A stretch of 64,000 nucleotides of DNA, from positions 124,001 through 188,000 of the forward strand of contig CAVPJW010000004.1 in NCBI GenBank assembly GCA_963705525.1. The letters are read 5' to 3'. The position numbers and the translations under genes are program-made. Origin of the DNA: CAVPJW01 sp963705525 (GTDB taxonomy: Bacteria > Acidobacteriota > Vicinamibacteria > Vicinamibacterales > CAVPJW01). The notes under the pieces were generated by a model. It had not been told where the DNA came from, ran no database searches, and saw only the letters and a program-made list of their open reading frames with translations. This document shows positions 8,498 to 17,863 of the stretch, piece by piece; positions within the stretch are counted from its first letter, which is position 1, and each line of letters begins with the position of its first letter.

Positions 8498-10300
8498 ATG
8501 AAGCTGGGTTTCCGGACTCAGACGTTTCTTGCGGCATGCGCGGCCGCGGCGATCGGGCTCCTCGTCGCTGCGGGCCTCATTTCGCTTGCGGTCCGGCGGC
8601 AGATGAACGCCGGCATCGAGCGAAATCTCGCGGCCGAAGCGCGGCTCGCGGCCGAACTGCTCAGTCATCGTCAACTGCCCGCAGCGATCACCGAGCTCGA
8701 TGATGAAGCCGACCAGCTGGGCACCCTGATTGGCGCGCGCGTGACCTTCATCGCCGCCGACGGCCGTGTCGTTGGCGACTCGACCGAGGATGGGGCGGCG
8801 CTCGCGGCGCTCGAGAACCACGCCGGGCGGCCGGAGGTGGTGGACGCGCGCCGGAGCGGCACGGGCATCAGTCGACGATACAGCTCGACGGTGAAGGCTG
8901 ACCTGCTCTATGTCGCGGTGCCCGTTCAGCACCCGTCGATTGCCGTGGTGCGGTTGTCACTGCCGCTCACCGACATCGGGCGGCAGCTCCAAATCGTCCG
9001 CAATATTGCGGCGGCGAGCCTTGTTCCCGCACTGGCCGCAGCCATCGTCTTCGCCTTTGCATTCTCCTCCCGCCTCGGGGGCCGCGTGCAGACCATCGCT
9101 CAGCGGGCCAGGCGATACGCGCAGGGTGACATCGGTGACTCGCCGGTTGACACCGAAGACGATGAGCTGGGCACAGTGGCACGGGTGCTCGATCAGGCGG
9201 TCCGGCAGTTGAACGGCCGCATCGCCGACCTCGCGCGAGATCGGGCCCGCATGGAAGCCATTCTGTCGGGGATGGTCGAGGGCGTCCTGGTGGTCGACGA
9301 AAACGGGCACATCCAGCTCGTGAACGGCGCGGCCCGGCGCATGCTGATGCTGGACGAACCGTTCGACCATCGTCACTATCTGGAGGCGGTCAGGCACCCC
9401 GGCGTGGCGGCACAGGTGGGCGCCGCGCTCGATGGTCTGGCACCGCCGGGCCTTGAACTGACGTTCGCGGCCGACACGCGGCGTTTCGTCGCGCGTGCCT
9501 CGCCGGTGCGGTCCAGCGCCGGACGCGGCGCCGTGCTGGTGCTGCACGACATCACCGACCTCCGCCGTGCCGATCAAATCCGGCGGGACTTCGTGGCCAA
9601 CGTCTCTCACGAGCTGCGGACACCGCTCACGGCGATTCGCGGATATGTGGAGGCGCTCCTCGAGGAGCCGCCGGATCTCGAGGATCGGCGTCGGTTTCTC
9701 GAGATCATTTCGCGTCACAGCGATCGCATGGAGCGGCTGGTCAAGGACCTGCTCCGCCTTGCCCGTCTCGATGCCGGACAGGAATCGCCCGAGATCGAAG
9801 TCTGTGATGTCCGGGCGCTGCTCGAAGGCGTCGTCATCGAGCTGTCGTCAGCGCTCGAGCGAAAGGGTCAACGCGCGACCGTCGTCATCGAGCCAGGCGC
9901 CGATCGCGTGCTCGCGGATTCGGCCAAGCTCCACGATGCGCTGCGCAACCTCGTTCAGAACGCCTCGACGTACTCCCCTGAGAAGACCACCATCGCGCTC
10001 GAAGCCGCTCCAGACGAGGCAAGCGTTCTGTTGCGAGTGCTCGACGAAGGCCCTGGGCTGCCTGAGGAAGACCTCGTGAGAGTCTTCGAACGATTCTATC
10101 GAGTGGATCGGTCGCGCGCCCGCGACCCTGGAGGCACCGGACTCGGCCTCGCCATCGTCAAGCATCTCGTAGAGCTGCACGGCGGACACGTCGACGCGGC
10201 GAACCGGGCCGGTGGCGGCGCGATCTTTACGATTACTCTGCCGAACGAGGCTGGCGATCGGGCAGAACGTCAGGGCACCGTATCGCGTTCCGCACCCTGA
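8498..10300 (+). CDS. phoR: PhoR-like sensor histidine kinase
   Basis: A 600-residue membrane kinase. A first membrane segment (about 8-32), an extracytoplasmic region, and a second membrane segment (about 168-190) lead into a HAMP linker, a PAS domain (about 250-345), the dimerisation domain with H371 in NVSHELRTPL, and an ATPase domain with the N box NLVQNAS and glycine boxes DEGPGLP and GTGLGLA. This order is that of PhoR. Partner of the regulator just upstream. It converges with pit, leaving 18 bases between stops. Confidence 0.85.
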   Translation: MKLGFRTQTFLAACAAAAIGLLVAAGLISLAVRRQMNAGIERNLAAEARLAAELLSHRQLPAAITELDDEADQLGTLIGARVTFIAADGRVVGDSTEDGAALAALENHAGRPEVVDARRSGTGISRRYSSTVKADLLYVAVPVQHPSIAVVRLSLPLTDIGRQLQIVRNIAAASLVPALAAAIVFAFAFSSRLGGRVQTIAQRARRYAQGDIGDSPVDTEDDELGTVARVLDQAVRQLNGRIADLARDRARMEAILSGMVEGVLVVDENGHIQLVNGAARRMLMLDEPFDHRHYLEAVRHPGVAAQVGAALDGLAPPGLELTFAADTRRFVARASPVRSSAGRGAVLVLHDITDLRRADQIRRDFVANVSHELRTPLTAIRGYVEALLEEPPDLEDRRRFLEIISRHSDRMERLVKDLLRLARLDAGQESPEIEVCDVRALLEGVVIELSSALERKGQRATVVIEPGADRVLADSAKLHDALRNLVQNASTYSPEKTTIALEAAPDEASVLLRVLDEGPGLPEEDLVRVFERFYRVDRSRARDPGGTGLGLAIVKHLVELHGGHVDAANRAGGGAIFTITLPNEAGDRAERQGTVSRSAP

Positions 10301-10318
10301 AGGCGTGTCTCTGAGTAA

Positions 10319-11320
10319 CTACGACCAGCCGAACGCGCGACCTATGAGGTAGGTCAGGGCGGAGATAGCCGCTGCGCACGGAATGGTGAGGATCCACGCC
10401 CACACAATCCGTCCTGCGACTCCCCACCGGACCGCCGACAGGCGCCGCGTCGCGCCCACGCCGACGATCGCGCCCGTAATCGTATGCGTGGTGCTCACCG
10501 GCACACCGAGCGCCGTGGCCGTGAAGATTGAGATGGCACCCGCTGTTTCTGCCGCAAAACCTCCGACGGGCTGCAGCTTCGTGATCTTCGCGCCCATCGT
10601 GTGGATGATGCGCCATCCTCCGGAGAGCGTGCCGAGTCCGATGGCGGCATGCGCCGCGAGCACAACCCAGAAGGGAATCTGGAAGATGGAGATATAGCCG
10701 GCCGCGAAGAGGACACCGGCGATGATCCCCATGGTTTTCTGCGCGTCGTTCGTGCCGTGACCGAGGCTGTAGAGTGCTGCGGACACGAGCTGGAGCCGGC
10801 GAAACCACTGGTCCACGCGCGATGGCAGTGCGTTCCGCAGGAGCCAGAAGAGACTCGTCATGATCAGGAACGCCAGGACGAGCCCGATGATGGGCGCGAG
10901 GACAATGAAGATGAGCGTCTTGGTCCATCCGGAGGCGATGATGGCCGAGAACCCGGCGCGGGCCACGGCGGCGCCGGCGTATCCGCCAATCAACGCATGC
11001 GACGAGCTCGTGGGAAGCCCGTAGTACCAGGTAATCAGATCCCAGACGATGGCACCGATCAGCCCGGAAAAGATCACGGCAAACGTCACGACAGAGATGT
11101 CGATCATTCCGCTGCCGACCGTCCTGGCGACCGCCGTACCAAACCCGAATGCCGCGAGAAAATTGAAGAAGGCCGCCCACATGACGGCCTTGCCCGGCGA
11201 CAGCACACGCGTCGAGACCACGGTCGCAATCGAGTTGGCGGCGTCGTGAAATCCGTTGATGTAGTCGAAGACGAGCGCGACGAGGATCAGCGACGACACG
11301 AGGACGAGGTGAAGATCCAT
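10319..11320 (-). CDS. pit: PiT-family inorganic phosphate transporter
   Basis: A 333-residue membrane protein with the PiT signature near the N-terminus (NGFHDAANSIATVVSTR) and its partner repeat in the second half (GVPVSTTHTITGAIVG). PiT proteins import metal-phosphate complexes driven by ion gradients at low affinity. Length is typical for the shorter bacterial and archaeal PiT proteins. It lies five bases after the DUF47 gene on the same strand, a common pairing in which the DUF47 protein controls the transporter. Confidence 0.88.
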   Translation of the reverse strand: MDLHLVLVSSLILVALVFDYINGFHDAANSIATVVSTRVLSPGKAVMWAAFFNFLAAFGFGTAVARTVGSGMIDISVVTFAVIFSGLIGAIVWDLITWYYGLPTSSSHALIGGYAGAAVARAGFSAIIASGWTKTLIFIVLAPIIGLVLAFLIMTSLFWLLRNALPSRVDQWFRRLQLVSAALYSLGHGTNDAQKTMGIIAGVLFAAGYISIFQIPFWVVLAAHAAIGLGTLSGGWRIIHTMGAKITKLQPVGGFAAETAGAISIFTATALGVPVSTTHTITGAIVGVGATRRLSAVRWGVAGRIVWAWILTIPCAAAISALTYLIGRAFGWS

Positions 11321-11325
11321 CCCGG

Positions 11326-11946
11326 TCAGGCGTGCTTGACGACTACGCTCTCGACCACGTTGGCGACGTCTTCACACCTGTCGGTGGCGTCCTCCAGAAA
11401 GTCCAGAATTTCTTTCCACTTGATGATCTGAATAGGATCGCGCTCCTCATCGAAGAGACGCTCGAGCGCGGTCTGATGCGTGCGGTCGGCTTCGTTTTCG
11501 AGCCGGTTGATTTCGACGGCTCGATCGGCCACGTGCTTTCGGCCCTCGAGCGCGACCATCGCCAGCCGCACCTGGTCGGTGGACTCGAGGATGATGCGGG
11601 CCAGCTCCCGCGCTCCGAATCGCACGCGGTCGATCTTGTAGATCCGGACGACGGTGGCCGATGCGTCGATCGCATCCATCACGTCGTCCAGGGAACGCGC
11701 CAGCGCGTGGATGTCTTCGCGATCGATGGGCGTCACGAACGTGCGGTTGAGCCGCTGGATGATGCTGTGGGTCAAGGTGTCGCAGCGGTGCTCCACCTCT
11801 TTGATCTCGTCCGCCTTGTCCCAGACCGGCGGATCCTCCGCCAGCATCTCCTGGAGGAGGCGCGCACCGCTTCTGAGCTCACCAGCGAGCGCCACGAACT
11901 CGTCGTAGAACTTCTCCTCGCGCGGGATCAGGCGAAAACGAACCAC
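11326..11946 (-). CDS. DUF47 (PhoU-like) regulator of phosphate transporter
   Basis: A 206-residue all-helical protein of the DUF47/PhoU-like family. The segments KEVEHRCDTLTHSI and NRLENEADRTHQTAL are the paired E/D-rich helices that bind metal clusters in PhoU-like folds. It starts with a GTG at 11946 behind a GGAGG site. Being first in the operon with pit, it probably adjusts transport activity. A phosphate-type box and a -10 (TAAGAT) lie upstream in the correct orientation. Confidence 0.85.
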   Translation of the reverse strand: MVRFRLIPREEKFYDEFVALAGELRSGARLLQEMLAEDPPVWDKADEIKEVEHRCDTLTHSIIQRLNRTFVTPIDREDIHALARSLDDVMDAIDASATVVRIYKIDRVRFGARELARIILESTDQVRLAMVALEGRKHVADRAVEINRLENEADRTHQTALERLFDEERDPIQIIKWKEILDFLEDATDRCEDVANVVESVVVKHA

Positions 11947-11991
11947 GGCACCTCCAAAAAGTGCCCGAATCTTAGCAGATTTAACACGTTC

Positions 11992-12009
11992 GTTACATTG
12001 CTGTTACAT
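11992..12009 (-). promoter_or_regulatory. Pho-box-like direct repeat upstream of DUF47-pit
   Basis: Read on the minus strand, two identical heptamers ATGTAAC are separated by AGCA, an 11-bp period. The second heptamer is followed after 17 bp by TAAGAT, a good -10, and then by the DUF47 start. The layout fits a PhoB-type activator replacing the -35. The TTAAC-like core resembles the PhoP/SphR boxes of Bacillus and cyanobacteria more than the E. coli CTGTCAT box. Confidence 0.65.
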
Positions 12010-12044
12010 GGTCCTTTGGTGTGTTTTCACCGGCCACGCCGGAC

Positions 12045-12062
12045 ATTTAACAGGGATGTAAC
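12045..12062 (+). promoter_or_regulatory. Pho-box-like direct repeat upstream of porin-pst operon
   Basis: ATTTAAC-AGGG-ATGTAAC on the plus strand, again with an 11-bp period, points at the porin gene whose start is 86 bases on. A perfect inverted repeat, ACGCGGT-CGAA-ACCGCGT (12061-12078), begins at the end of the box. No convincing -10 is visible downstream, so the exact transcription start is not predicted. Confidence 0.6.
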
Positions 12063-12147
12063 GCGGTCGAAACCGCGTCGACATCGGGGGACGGCACCAT
12101 GTGGGTGAATCCGTCGGCGAGGGCCACCGGCGGTAAGGAGGTCTCAT

Positions 12148-13245
12148 TTGACACGTCAATCGACACTCTGTGGTCTGATGCTCGCCGCCTGCATCGTTGC
12201 CGGGTCGTCCCCCGCGCTGGCGCAGGTCACTCCCGCGGCGCCATACACTCCACCCGACGACACGCCGGTGATTCGCGTCGGCGCCACGATCTTTGCCGAC
12301 TACACCTACACCTCCGAGCCCGAGGTCAAGGACGCGAATGGCAACACGGTGAGCACCAGCGCGTTCAACGTGGCTCGCGCTTACATCAACGTCACCGGGA
12401 ACATCTCGCACCTGATCGCGTTCCGCGTGACACCAGATATCACGCGCGAGTCGGGCGTTGGTCCCTCCGTGAGCGGCAGCCTCGTCTACCGGCTCAAGTA
12501 CGCGTATGCGCAGTTCAATCTCGACGACTGGATGTCGCGAGGATCGTGGACCAGGTTCGGCATCCAGCAGACTCCGTACGTCGATTACGCAGAAGGCATC
12601 TACCGGTACCGGTTTCAGGGAACGATTTTCGCGGAACGCGAGGGTTTTCTCAGCTCCGCGGATGCCGGGGCCTCCTTTCACGCGAATTTCCCGAAAAACT
12701 TCGGCGACGTGCACGTCGGTGTCTACAACGGGGAGAATTACGTCAGGCCGGAAGCCAACAACCAGAACGCGTTTCAGATCCGTGGAACGTTGCGCCCGCT
12801 GCCCATGGCCGCGACGCTGCGCGGTCTTCGTTTGACGCTCTTCTACGATGCGGATCGATACCAGAAAGGCAACCCGCGCGAGCGGTTCATCGGCGCCGTG
12901 ACGTTCGAGCACAAGTATGTCAACGCCGGCTTCGAATATCTCGATACCACTGATCAGAGCCTCGAGATCAACCCCGAGGTCAACGCGGAGGGCTATTCCG
13001 TCTGGTTCACGCCGAAGTCGTCCAAGGGTATTGAAGGCTTGTTCCGGTACGACAGCATCGAACCCAATCAGAGCCTGAGCGGCCACAAGGACAGGACCAT
13101 CGCCGGCGTCTCGTACTGGTTCCCGCATCAAGGCAACGTCTCGACGGCCCTTCTGCTCGACTACGAGCAGGTCACGTTCGACAAGTTCGCCGTAGAGCCG
13201 CCCCGACAGCAGCGGCTCGCCCTTCACGGCCTGGTCAATTTCTGA
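12148..13245 (+). CDS. Phosphate-selective porin O/P-like outer-membrane protein
   Basis: A 365-residue exported protein (signal peptide about residues 1-26, ending SSPALAQ) whose mature part is a beta-barrel of aromatic-rich strands ending LHGLVNF. Content and position before pstS fit the OprO/OprP-type phosphate porin group, which brings phosphate across the outer membrane. It starts at a TTG behind a strong TAAGGAG site seven bases upstream. First gene of the pst operon and directly downstream of a phosphate box. Specificity for phosphate is inferred from context. Confidence 0.75.
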   Translation: MTRQSTLCGLMLAACIVAGSSPALAQVTPAAPYTPPDDTPVIRVGATIFADYTYTSEPEVKDANGNTVSTSAFNVARAYINVTGNISHLIAFRVTPDITRESGVGPSVSGSLVYRLKYAYAQFNLDDWMSRGSWTRFGIQQTPYVDYAEGIYRYRFQGTIFAEREGFLSSADAGASFHANFPKNFGDVHVGVYNGENYVRPEANNQNAFQIRGTLRPLPMAATLRGLRLTLFYDADRYQKGNPRERFIGAVTFEHKYVNAGFEYLDTTDQSLEINPEVNAEGYSVWFTPKSSKGIEGLFRYDSIEPNQSLSGHKDRTIAGVSYWFPHQGNVSTALLLDYEQVTFDKFAVEPPRQQRLALHGLVNF

Positions 13246-13276
13246 AACGCGCAGTGTGGAAATGAGGAGGAGACTC

Positions 13277-14326
13277 ATGCGTCAACTTAGACCCGGGCTC
13301 GTATCGCGCGCGTGCGCCACGTTGATTGGTTTCGCGGTGGTCGTGGCGACTGCAGGGGTCGCAGCTCAGAACGCGCAAATCAATGGCGCCGGCGCGACGT
13401 TCCCGTATCCGATCTACTCGAAATGGTTCGCCGAGTACAACAAGCTGCATCCCGAGGTGCAAATCAACTATCAGTCGATCGGTTCGGGCGGCGGCATTCG
13501 ACAGATTACCAATCAGACGGTCTTTTTCGGCGCGACCGACGGCCCGATGACCCCCGACCAGCTCATGGCGGCGCCCGGGAAGATTTTGCATTTTCCGACC
13601 GTCCTCGGTGCCGTGGTGCCCATCTACAATGTTCCGGGCACCAACAGCGAAATCAAGTTCACTGGACCGCTTCTCGCCGACATCTTCCTGGGGAAGGTTC
13701 TCAAATGGAACGACCCGGCCATCGCCGCGGTCAATCCCGGAGTGACCCTGCCGACGGGTGACATTACGGTGGTGCATCGGTCCGACGGATCCGGCACGTC
13801 GTACATCTGGGTGGACTTTCTGGCCAAGGTCTCACCAGAATGGAAACAGAAGGTCGGCGTCGCAACCTCGGTGAACTGGCCTACAGGAGTGGGTGGAAAG
13901 GGCAACGAGGGCGTCGCCGGGCTGGTCAAGCAGACCCCGGGATCGATCGGCTACGTCGAGCTGATCTACGCGCTGCAGAACAGTATCAGCTACGGGCCCG
14001 TTCAAAACATGGGCAAGGAATTCGTGAAGGCCGACGTCAACTCGGTCACTGCTGCAGCGGCCGCGGCCGCGGGCGCCATGCCCCCGGACTTCCGCGTGTC
14101 GATTACCAATGCACCCGGTGACCACGTTTATCCCGTGTCATCCTTCACGTGGATCCTGCTCTACGAGAATCCCAAAGACAAAGCGATGGCAAAGGTGTTC
14201 GTGGATTTCATGAAGTGGATGCTCACGGAGGGTCAGAAATACGCCGCCGATCTGGGCTACGCCCCGCTCCCCGCGGAGGTCATAAAGCTGGAAACGGCCG
14301 CGCTGGCAAAGATCAGACTGAACTAG
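13277..14326 (+). CDS. pstS: PstS phosphate-binding protein
   Basis: A 349-residue periplasmic binding protein with a signal peptide (about 1-33) and the PstS landmarks: GAGATFPYPIYSKW at the mature N-terminus, YQSIGSGGGIRQ and HRSDGSGTSYIW, whose serines and arginine bind phosphate. The ATG at 13277 is preceded by GGAGGAG, so the slightly longer frame opening at 13256 is not used. It is the substrate receptor for the PstCA-PstB importer encoded next. Confidence 0.93.
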   Translation: MRQLRPGLVSRACATLIGFAVVVATAGVAAQNAQINGAGATFPYPIYSKWFAEYNKLHPEVQINYQSIGSGGGIRQITNQTVFFGATDGPMTPDQLMAAPGKILHFPTVLGAVVPIYNVPGTNSEIKFTGPLLADIFLGKVLKWNDPAIAAVNPGVTLPTGDITVVHRSDGSGTSYIWVDFLAKVSPEWKQKVGVATSVNWPTGVGGKGNEGVAGLVKQTPGSIGYVELIYALQNSISYGPVQNMGKEFVKADVNSVTAAAAAAAGAMPPDFRVSITNAPGDHVYPVSSFTWILLYENPKDKAMAKVFVDFMKWMLTEGQKYAADLGYAPLPAEVIKLETAALAKIRLN

Positions 14327-14335
14327 GGCCGTCGA

Positions 14336-15301
14336 GTGAAACGCTTCCTGCAAAGGCACTCCGACGCCCTGTTTCGCCTGGGCACGGGTGCGGTGGCTCT
14401 GATTCTGGTCCTGATCGTGGCGGGGATTGGCGTGGAGCTCTATCGCCAGTCCCTGCTCTCGATTCAGAAGTTCGGGCTGAACTTCTGGCGCACCGACATC
14501 TGGGATCCCGTGTCCGGCGAGTTTGGCGCGCGGCCGTTTATCTGGGGCACGCTGTACTCGTCGATCGCGGCCATGATCCTGTCCACACCGATCTCGCTCG
14601 GGATCGCCGTGTATCTGTCGGAGCTGTGCCCGGCCAGCCTGCGTCGGCCGCTGACCTTTCTCACCGAGCTCCTGGCGGCGATTCCATCGATCGTCTATGG
14701 CCTCTGGGGCATCTTCGTCCTCGTCCCGGCCGTCAGACAACTTCAGGTGCACACACCTGATTTTCTGAGACAGCTCCCGCTCTTCACTGGTCCGCCGCTC
14801 GGCGTGGGCATGATGTCCGCCGCCATCATTCTCGCGATCATGGTCATTCCATTCTCGTCGTCTGTCGCGCGGGAGGTGCTGCGATCCGTGCCCGTGACGC
14901 AGCGGGAAGCGGCCTACGCACTCGGCGCCACTCGATGGGAAGCCATTCGGGCGGCCCTGTTCTATGCGCGGACCGGCATCGTGGGCGCCGTCATGCTGGG
15001 ATTCGGGCGCGCGCTCGGTGAGACGATGGCCGTGACGATGGTCATCGGCAACAATCCACGAATCTCGTGGTCGCTTTTCGCTCCGCAGTACACGATGGCG
15101 GCGGTGATCGCCAACGAGTTCACCGAGGCAGCCGACGATCTCTATCTCGCGGCGCTCGTGGAGATCGGCCTCGTGCTGTTTGTCGTGACGCTCATCGTGA
15201 ACAGCCTGTCGCGGCTGCTCATCTGGTCGATGAACCGACAGCAATCCGCCGCGCCGAAGAAGCACCCGACCGCGACCGTGCCCGCCGAGGAGGCTGCATG
15301 A
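14336..15301 (+). CDS. pstC: PstC phosphate ABC permease
   Basis: A 321-residue permease with six predicted membrane helices and the EAA loop REAAYALGATRWEAIR, which contacts the ATPase. It starts with a GTG nine bases after pstS. The stop overlaps the pstA start (ATGA), indicating translational coupling. Forms the channel together with PstA. Confidence 0.92.
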   Translation: MKRFLQRHSDALFRLGTGAVALILVLIVAGIGVELYRQSLLSIQKFGLNFWRTDIWDPVSGEFGARPFIWGTLYSSIAAMILSTPISLGIAVYLSELCPASLRRPLTFLTELLAAIPSIVYGLWGIFVLVPAVRQLQVHTPDFLRQLPLFTGPPLGVGMMSAAIILAIMVIPFSSSVAREVLRSVPVTQREAAYALGATRWEAIRAALFYARTGIVGAVMLGFGRALGETMAVTMVIGNNPRISWSLFAPQYTMAAVIANEFTEAADDLYLAALVEIGLVLFVVTLIVNSLSRLLIWSMNRQQSAAPKKHPTATVPAEEAA

Positions 15302-16152
15302 ACTGGCACCTCTGGTGGCGGCGAACGAAGTCTCAGATCGTCGTGGTCTTGTGCGGCCTGTCCGTACTCGTCGCCCTGCTGCCGCTCGGATTTGTCCTGT
15401 TCTTCGTGATCGCGAGAGGCATCGGGTCTCTCAACCTGGCCTTCTTCACCGCGATGCCCAAGCCGGTCGGTGAACCCGGCGGGGGCATGGCGAACGCCAT
15501 CATGGGAACGCTCATCATCACGGGTCTCGGCGCCACCTTCGCGGTGCCTATAGGGGTGATCAGCGGCCTGTACGCAGCGGAATATGCCGGCACTCGCTTC
15601 GCCAGCGTAGTGCGCTTCGCGGCCGACACGTTGAATGGCGTGCCGTCGATCGTCATTGGCGTGTTCGTGTATGGCCTCGTCGTCCTCCCGTTTCACCAGT
15701 TCTCGGCGTTCGCGGGCGGCGTCGCCCTCGGAACCATGATGATTCCCATCATCATGCGGACCACCGAGGAACTGGTTCGACTCGTGCCGATGTCGCTCCG
15801 TGAAGGCGCCCTTGCACTGGGCGCCACCAAGGCTCACGCGGTTTTCACGGTCGTGCTGCCCGCGGCGTTGCCTGGCATCGTCACGGGTGTTGTCCTGGCG
15901 CTGGCGCGGATCGCCGGTGAAACGGCTCCCCTGCTCTTCACGGCGTTCAACAATCGTTTCTGGAGCACGAAGCTGGGACAGCCGATCGCGTCGTTGACGG
16001 TGCAGGTGTTCACGTACGCGATCTCGCCCTACGACGACTGGCATCGGCAGGCGTGGGCCGGCGCGCTCGTGCTCGTCACCCTCGTTCTTCTCTGCTCGAT
16101 TCTCGCGCGCGCGGCCACGCGGCGTCTGGAAAGGATGCACGTAGGCTCATGA
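15298..16152 (+). CDS. pstA: PstA phosphate ABC permease
   Basis: A 284-residue permease with about six membrane helices and the EAA loop REGALALGATKAHAVF. The start ATG overlaps the pstC stop by four bases and the stop overlaps the pstB start in the same way, so the three genes are coupled. Partner of PstC in high-affinity phosphate import. Confidence 0.92.
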   Translation: MNWHLWWRRTKSQIVVVLCGLSVLVALLPLGFVLFFVIARGIGSLNLAFFTAMPKPVGEPGGGMANAIMGTLIITGLGATFAVPIGVISGLYAAEYAGTRFASVVRFAADTLNGVPSIVIGVFVYGLVVLPFHQFSAFAGGVALGTMMIPIIMRTTEELVRLVPMSLREGALALGATKAHAVFTVVLPAALPGIVTGVVLALARIAGETAPLLFTAFNNRFWSTKLGQPIASLTVQVFTYAISPYDDWHRQAWAGALVLVTLVLLCSILARAATRRLERMHVGS

Positions 16153-17021
16153 ACGCCGAAACTCTGGTCGACCCGGAACGTGAAAAACCCCGGGGGTTGC
16201 CGAGTCTGAGTCAGGCCCTGCCTGACTCCGGCACCCGACCGGACAGTGCCGCCATCAATGAGACGCCGGTCGCCATCGACGTCAGCGACCTCTCGTTCTT
16301 CTACGGCCAGAAGCAAGCGCTGCACAACATATCGGTTCGCCTGCACGCCAATCTGGTCACGGCGTTCATCGGGCCGTCCGGGTGCGGGAAGAGCACGTTC
16401 CTTCGCACGCTCAACCGGATGAACGATGTCATTCCCGGAAGCCGTGTCGAGGGACTGGTACAGATTCACGGTCGCAATATCTACGGGTCGGACGTGGATC
16501 CCGTGGATTTGCGGCGGCGTGTTGGCATGGTGTTTCAGAAGTCCAACCCGTTTCCGAAGTCCATCTTCGACAACATCGCCTATGGGCTTCATCTGAATCA
16601 TCTGGCGGCGAGCAAGAGCGAACTCAGCGCGCGTGTGGAAGAGAGCCTTCGAGAGGCGGCGCTCTGGGACGAGGTGAAGGATCGCCTTCACGAATCGGCT
16701 CTGGCGCTTTCCGGCGGACAGCAGCAGCGCCTGTGCATCGCGCGTGCACTGGCCATCAAGCCAGAGATTCTGCTGATGGACGAGCCGGCATCGGCTCTCG
16801 ATCCCATCGCGACGCAGCGGATCGAAGAGCTGATCTTCCGCCTGAAGCAGGAGTACACCATCATCATCGTCACGCACAACATGCAGCAGGCCGCGCGGGT
16901 GTCCGACGTGACGGCCTTCTTCTGGCTCGGAAAGCTGATCGAAGTCGCGCGAACCGAGCAGATCTTCACCAACCCCGGCCAAAAGCTGACGGAAGACTAC
17001 GTCACGGGCCGCTTCGGCTAA
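16149..17021 (+). CDS. pstB: PstB phosphate ABC ATPase
   Basis: A 290-residue ATPase with Walker A GPSGCGKST, the Pst-specific stretch MVFQKSNPFPKSIFDN, the signature LSGGQQQR and Walker B LLMDEPASALDP. An N-terminal extension of about 35 residues before the ABC domain is proline- and charge-rich and longer than usual. Powers the PstSCA importer. The coupled ATGA start is well supported. Confidence 0.93.
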   Translation: MNAETLVDPEREKPRGLPSLSQALPDSGTRPDSAAINETPVAIDVSDLSFFYGQKQALHNISVRLHANLVTAFIGPSGCGKSTFLRTLNRMNDVIPGSRVEGLVQIHGRNIYGSDVDPVDLRRRVGMVFQKSNPFPKSIFDNIAYGLHLNHLAASKSELSARVEESLREAALWDEVKDRLHESALALSGGQQQRLCIARALAIKPEILLMDEPASALDPIATQRIEELIFRLKQEYTIIIVTHNMQQAARVSDVTAFFWLGKLIEVARTEQIFTNPGQKLTEDYVTGRFG

Positions 17022-17029
17022 GACCACTC

Positions 17030-17722
17030 ATGGAACAAGCCAACCACACGCCGACTCATTTTGTCGAAGAGCTGGCCGAGCTGAAGCAGGCGCTTCTGGC
17101 GATGGGCGGCAAGGCGGAGGAACGCGTCAGCCTTGCCATTCGAGGCCTCGTCCAGCGCGATCCCGCGATGATCCTCGACGCCAAGACGGGGGACGAGGCG
17201 CTGAACCGCGCGCAGCTCGACATCGACGACCGCGCGTTCAAGCTGCTCGCGCTCCATCAGCCGATGGCGGTCGATCTCCGCTTCATCGTCGGGACGGTGA
17301 AAATCAATGCCGATCTCGAACGGGTCGGCGACTTGGCTGTGAACATCGCCGAGGCGGCGGAGCGATACATCAGACATCCGTCGGTCAAGTCGCTCATCGA
17401 CCTCCCTCGGATGGCCGACCTGGCGCAGCGGATGCTGCGGGATGCCCTCGACTCATTCGTCAGACAGGACCTGGCCATGGCGCAGCTCGTCCTGGGGCGA
17501 GACGACGAGCTCGACGGGCTCAAGAATCATGTGTTTCGCGAGCTCCTGAACCACATGCTCGCCGACCCCAAGACGATCGAGCCAGGCCTGGACCTCATTC
17601 TGGTATCCAGACATCTGGAACGCATCGGCGACCACGCCACCAACATCGCCGAAGACGTCATCTTCATCTTCGCGGCGCGCGACGTCCGGCATCAGGGCCT
17701 CGATCAGGGCGTGCCCACCTAA
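17030..17722 (+). CDS. phoU: PhoU phosphate signalling protein
   Basis: A 230-residue helical protein made of two PhoU repeats, with the metal-binding E-x3-D-like motifs LERVGDLAVNIAEA and LERIGDHATNIAED. PhoU links Pst transport to PhoR and restrains the regulon when phosphate is plentiful. It follows pstB after eight bases and closes the operon. A near-identical second copy lies at 35630. Confidence 0.93.
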   Translation: MEQANHTPTHFVEELAELKQALLAMGGKAEERVSLAIRGLVQRDPAMILDAKTGDEALNRAQLDIDDRAFKLLALHQPMAVDLRFIVGTVKINADLERVGDLAVNIAEAAERYIRHPSVKSLIDLPRMADLAQRMLRDALDSFVRQDLAMAQLVLGRDDELDGLKNHVFRELLNHMLADPKTIEPGLDLILVSRHLERIGDHATNIAEDVIFIFAARDVRHQGLDQGVPT

Positions 17723-17863
17723 CGGGCGGACCACGCCGATCGGGGCAATACTGCTCGAATCCCGCCGGCCATTCCGCCTCAATTAACGATCTCGTCACCT
17801 CATCGTCGCACGCCGATCACACCGGGTCGGTATCGTGAGCCTTCGAGACCCGAAGGCAAACGA

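Noticed and set aside
17792..17809. Possible phosphate box before the receptor gene
   Set aside because: The repeat TCGTCAC/TCGTCGC has the right spacing but lacks the TTAAC core shared by the other three; too weak to list as a feature.
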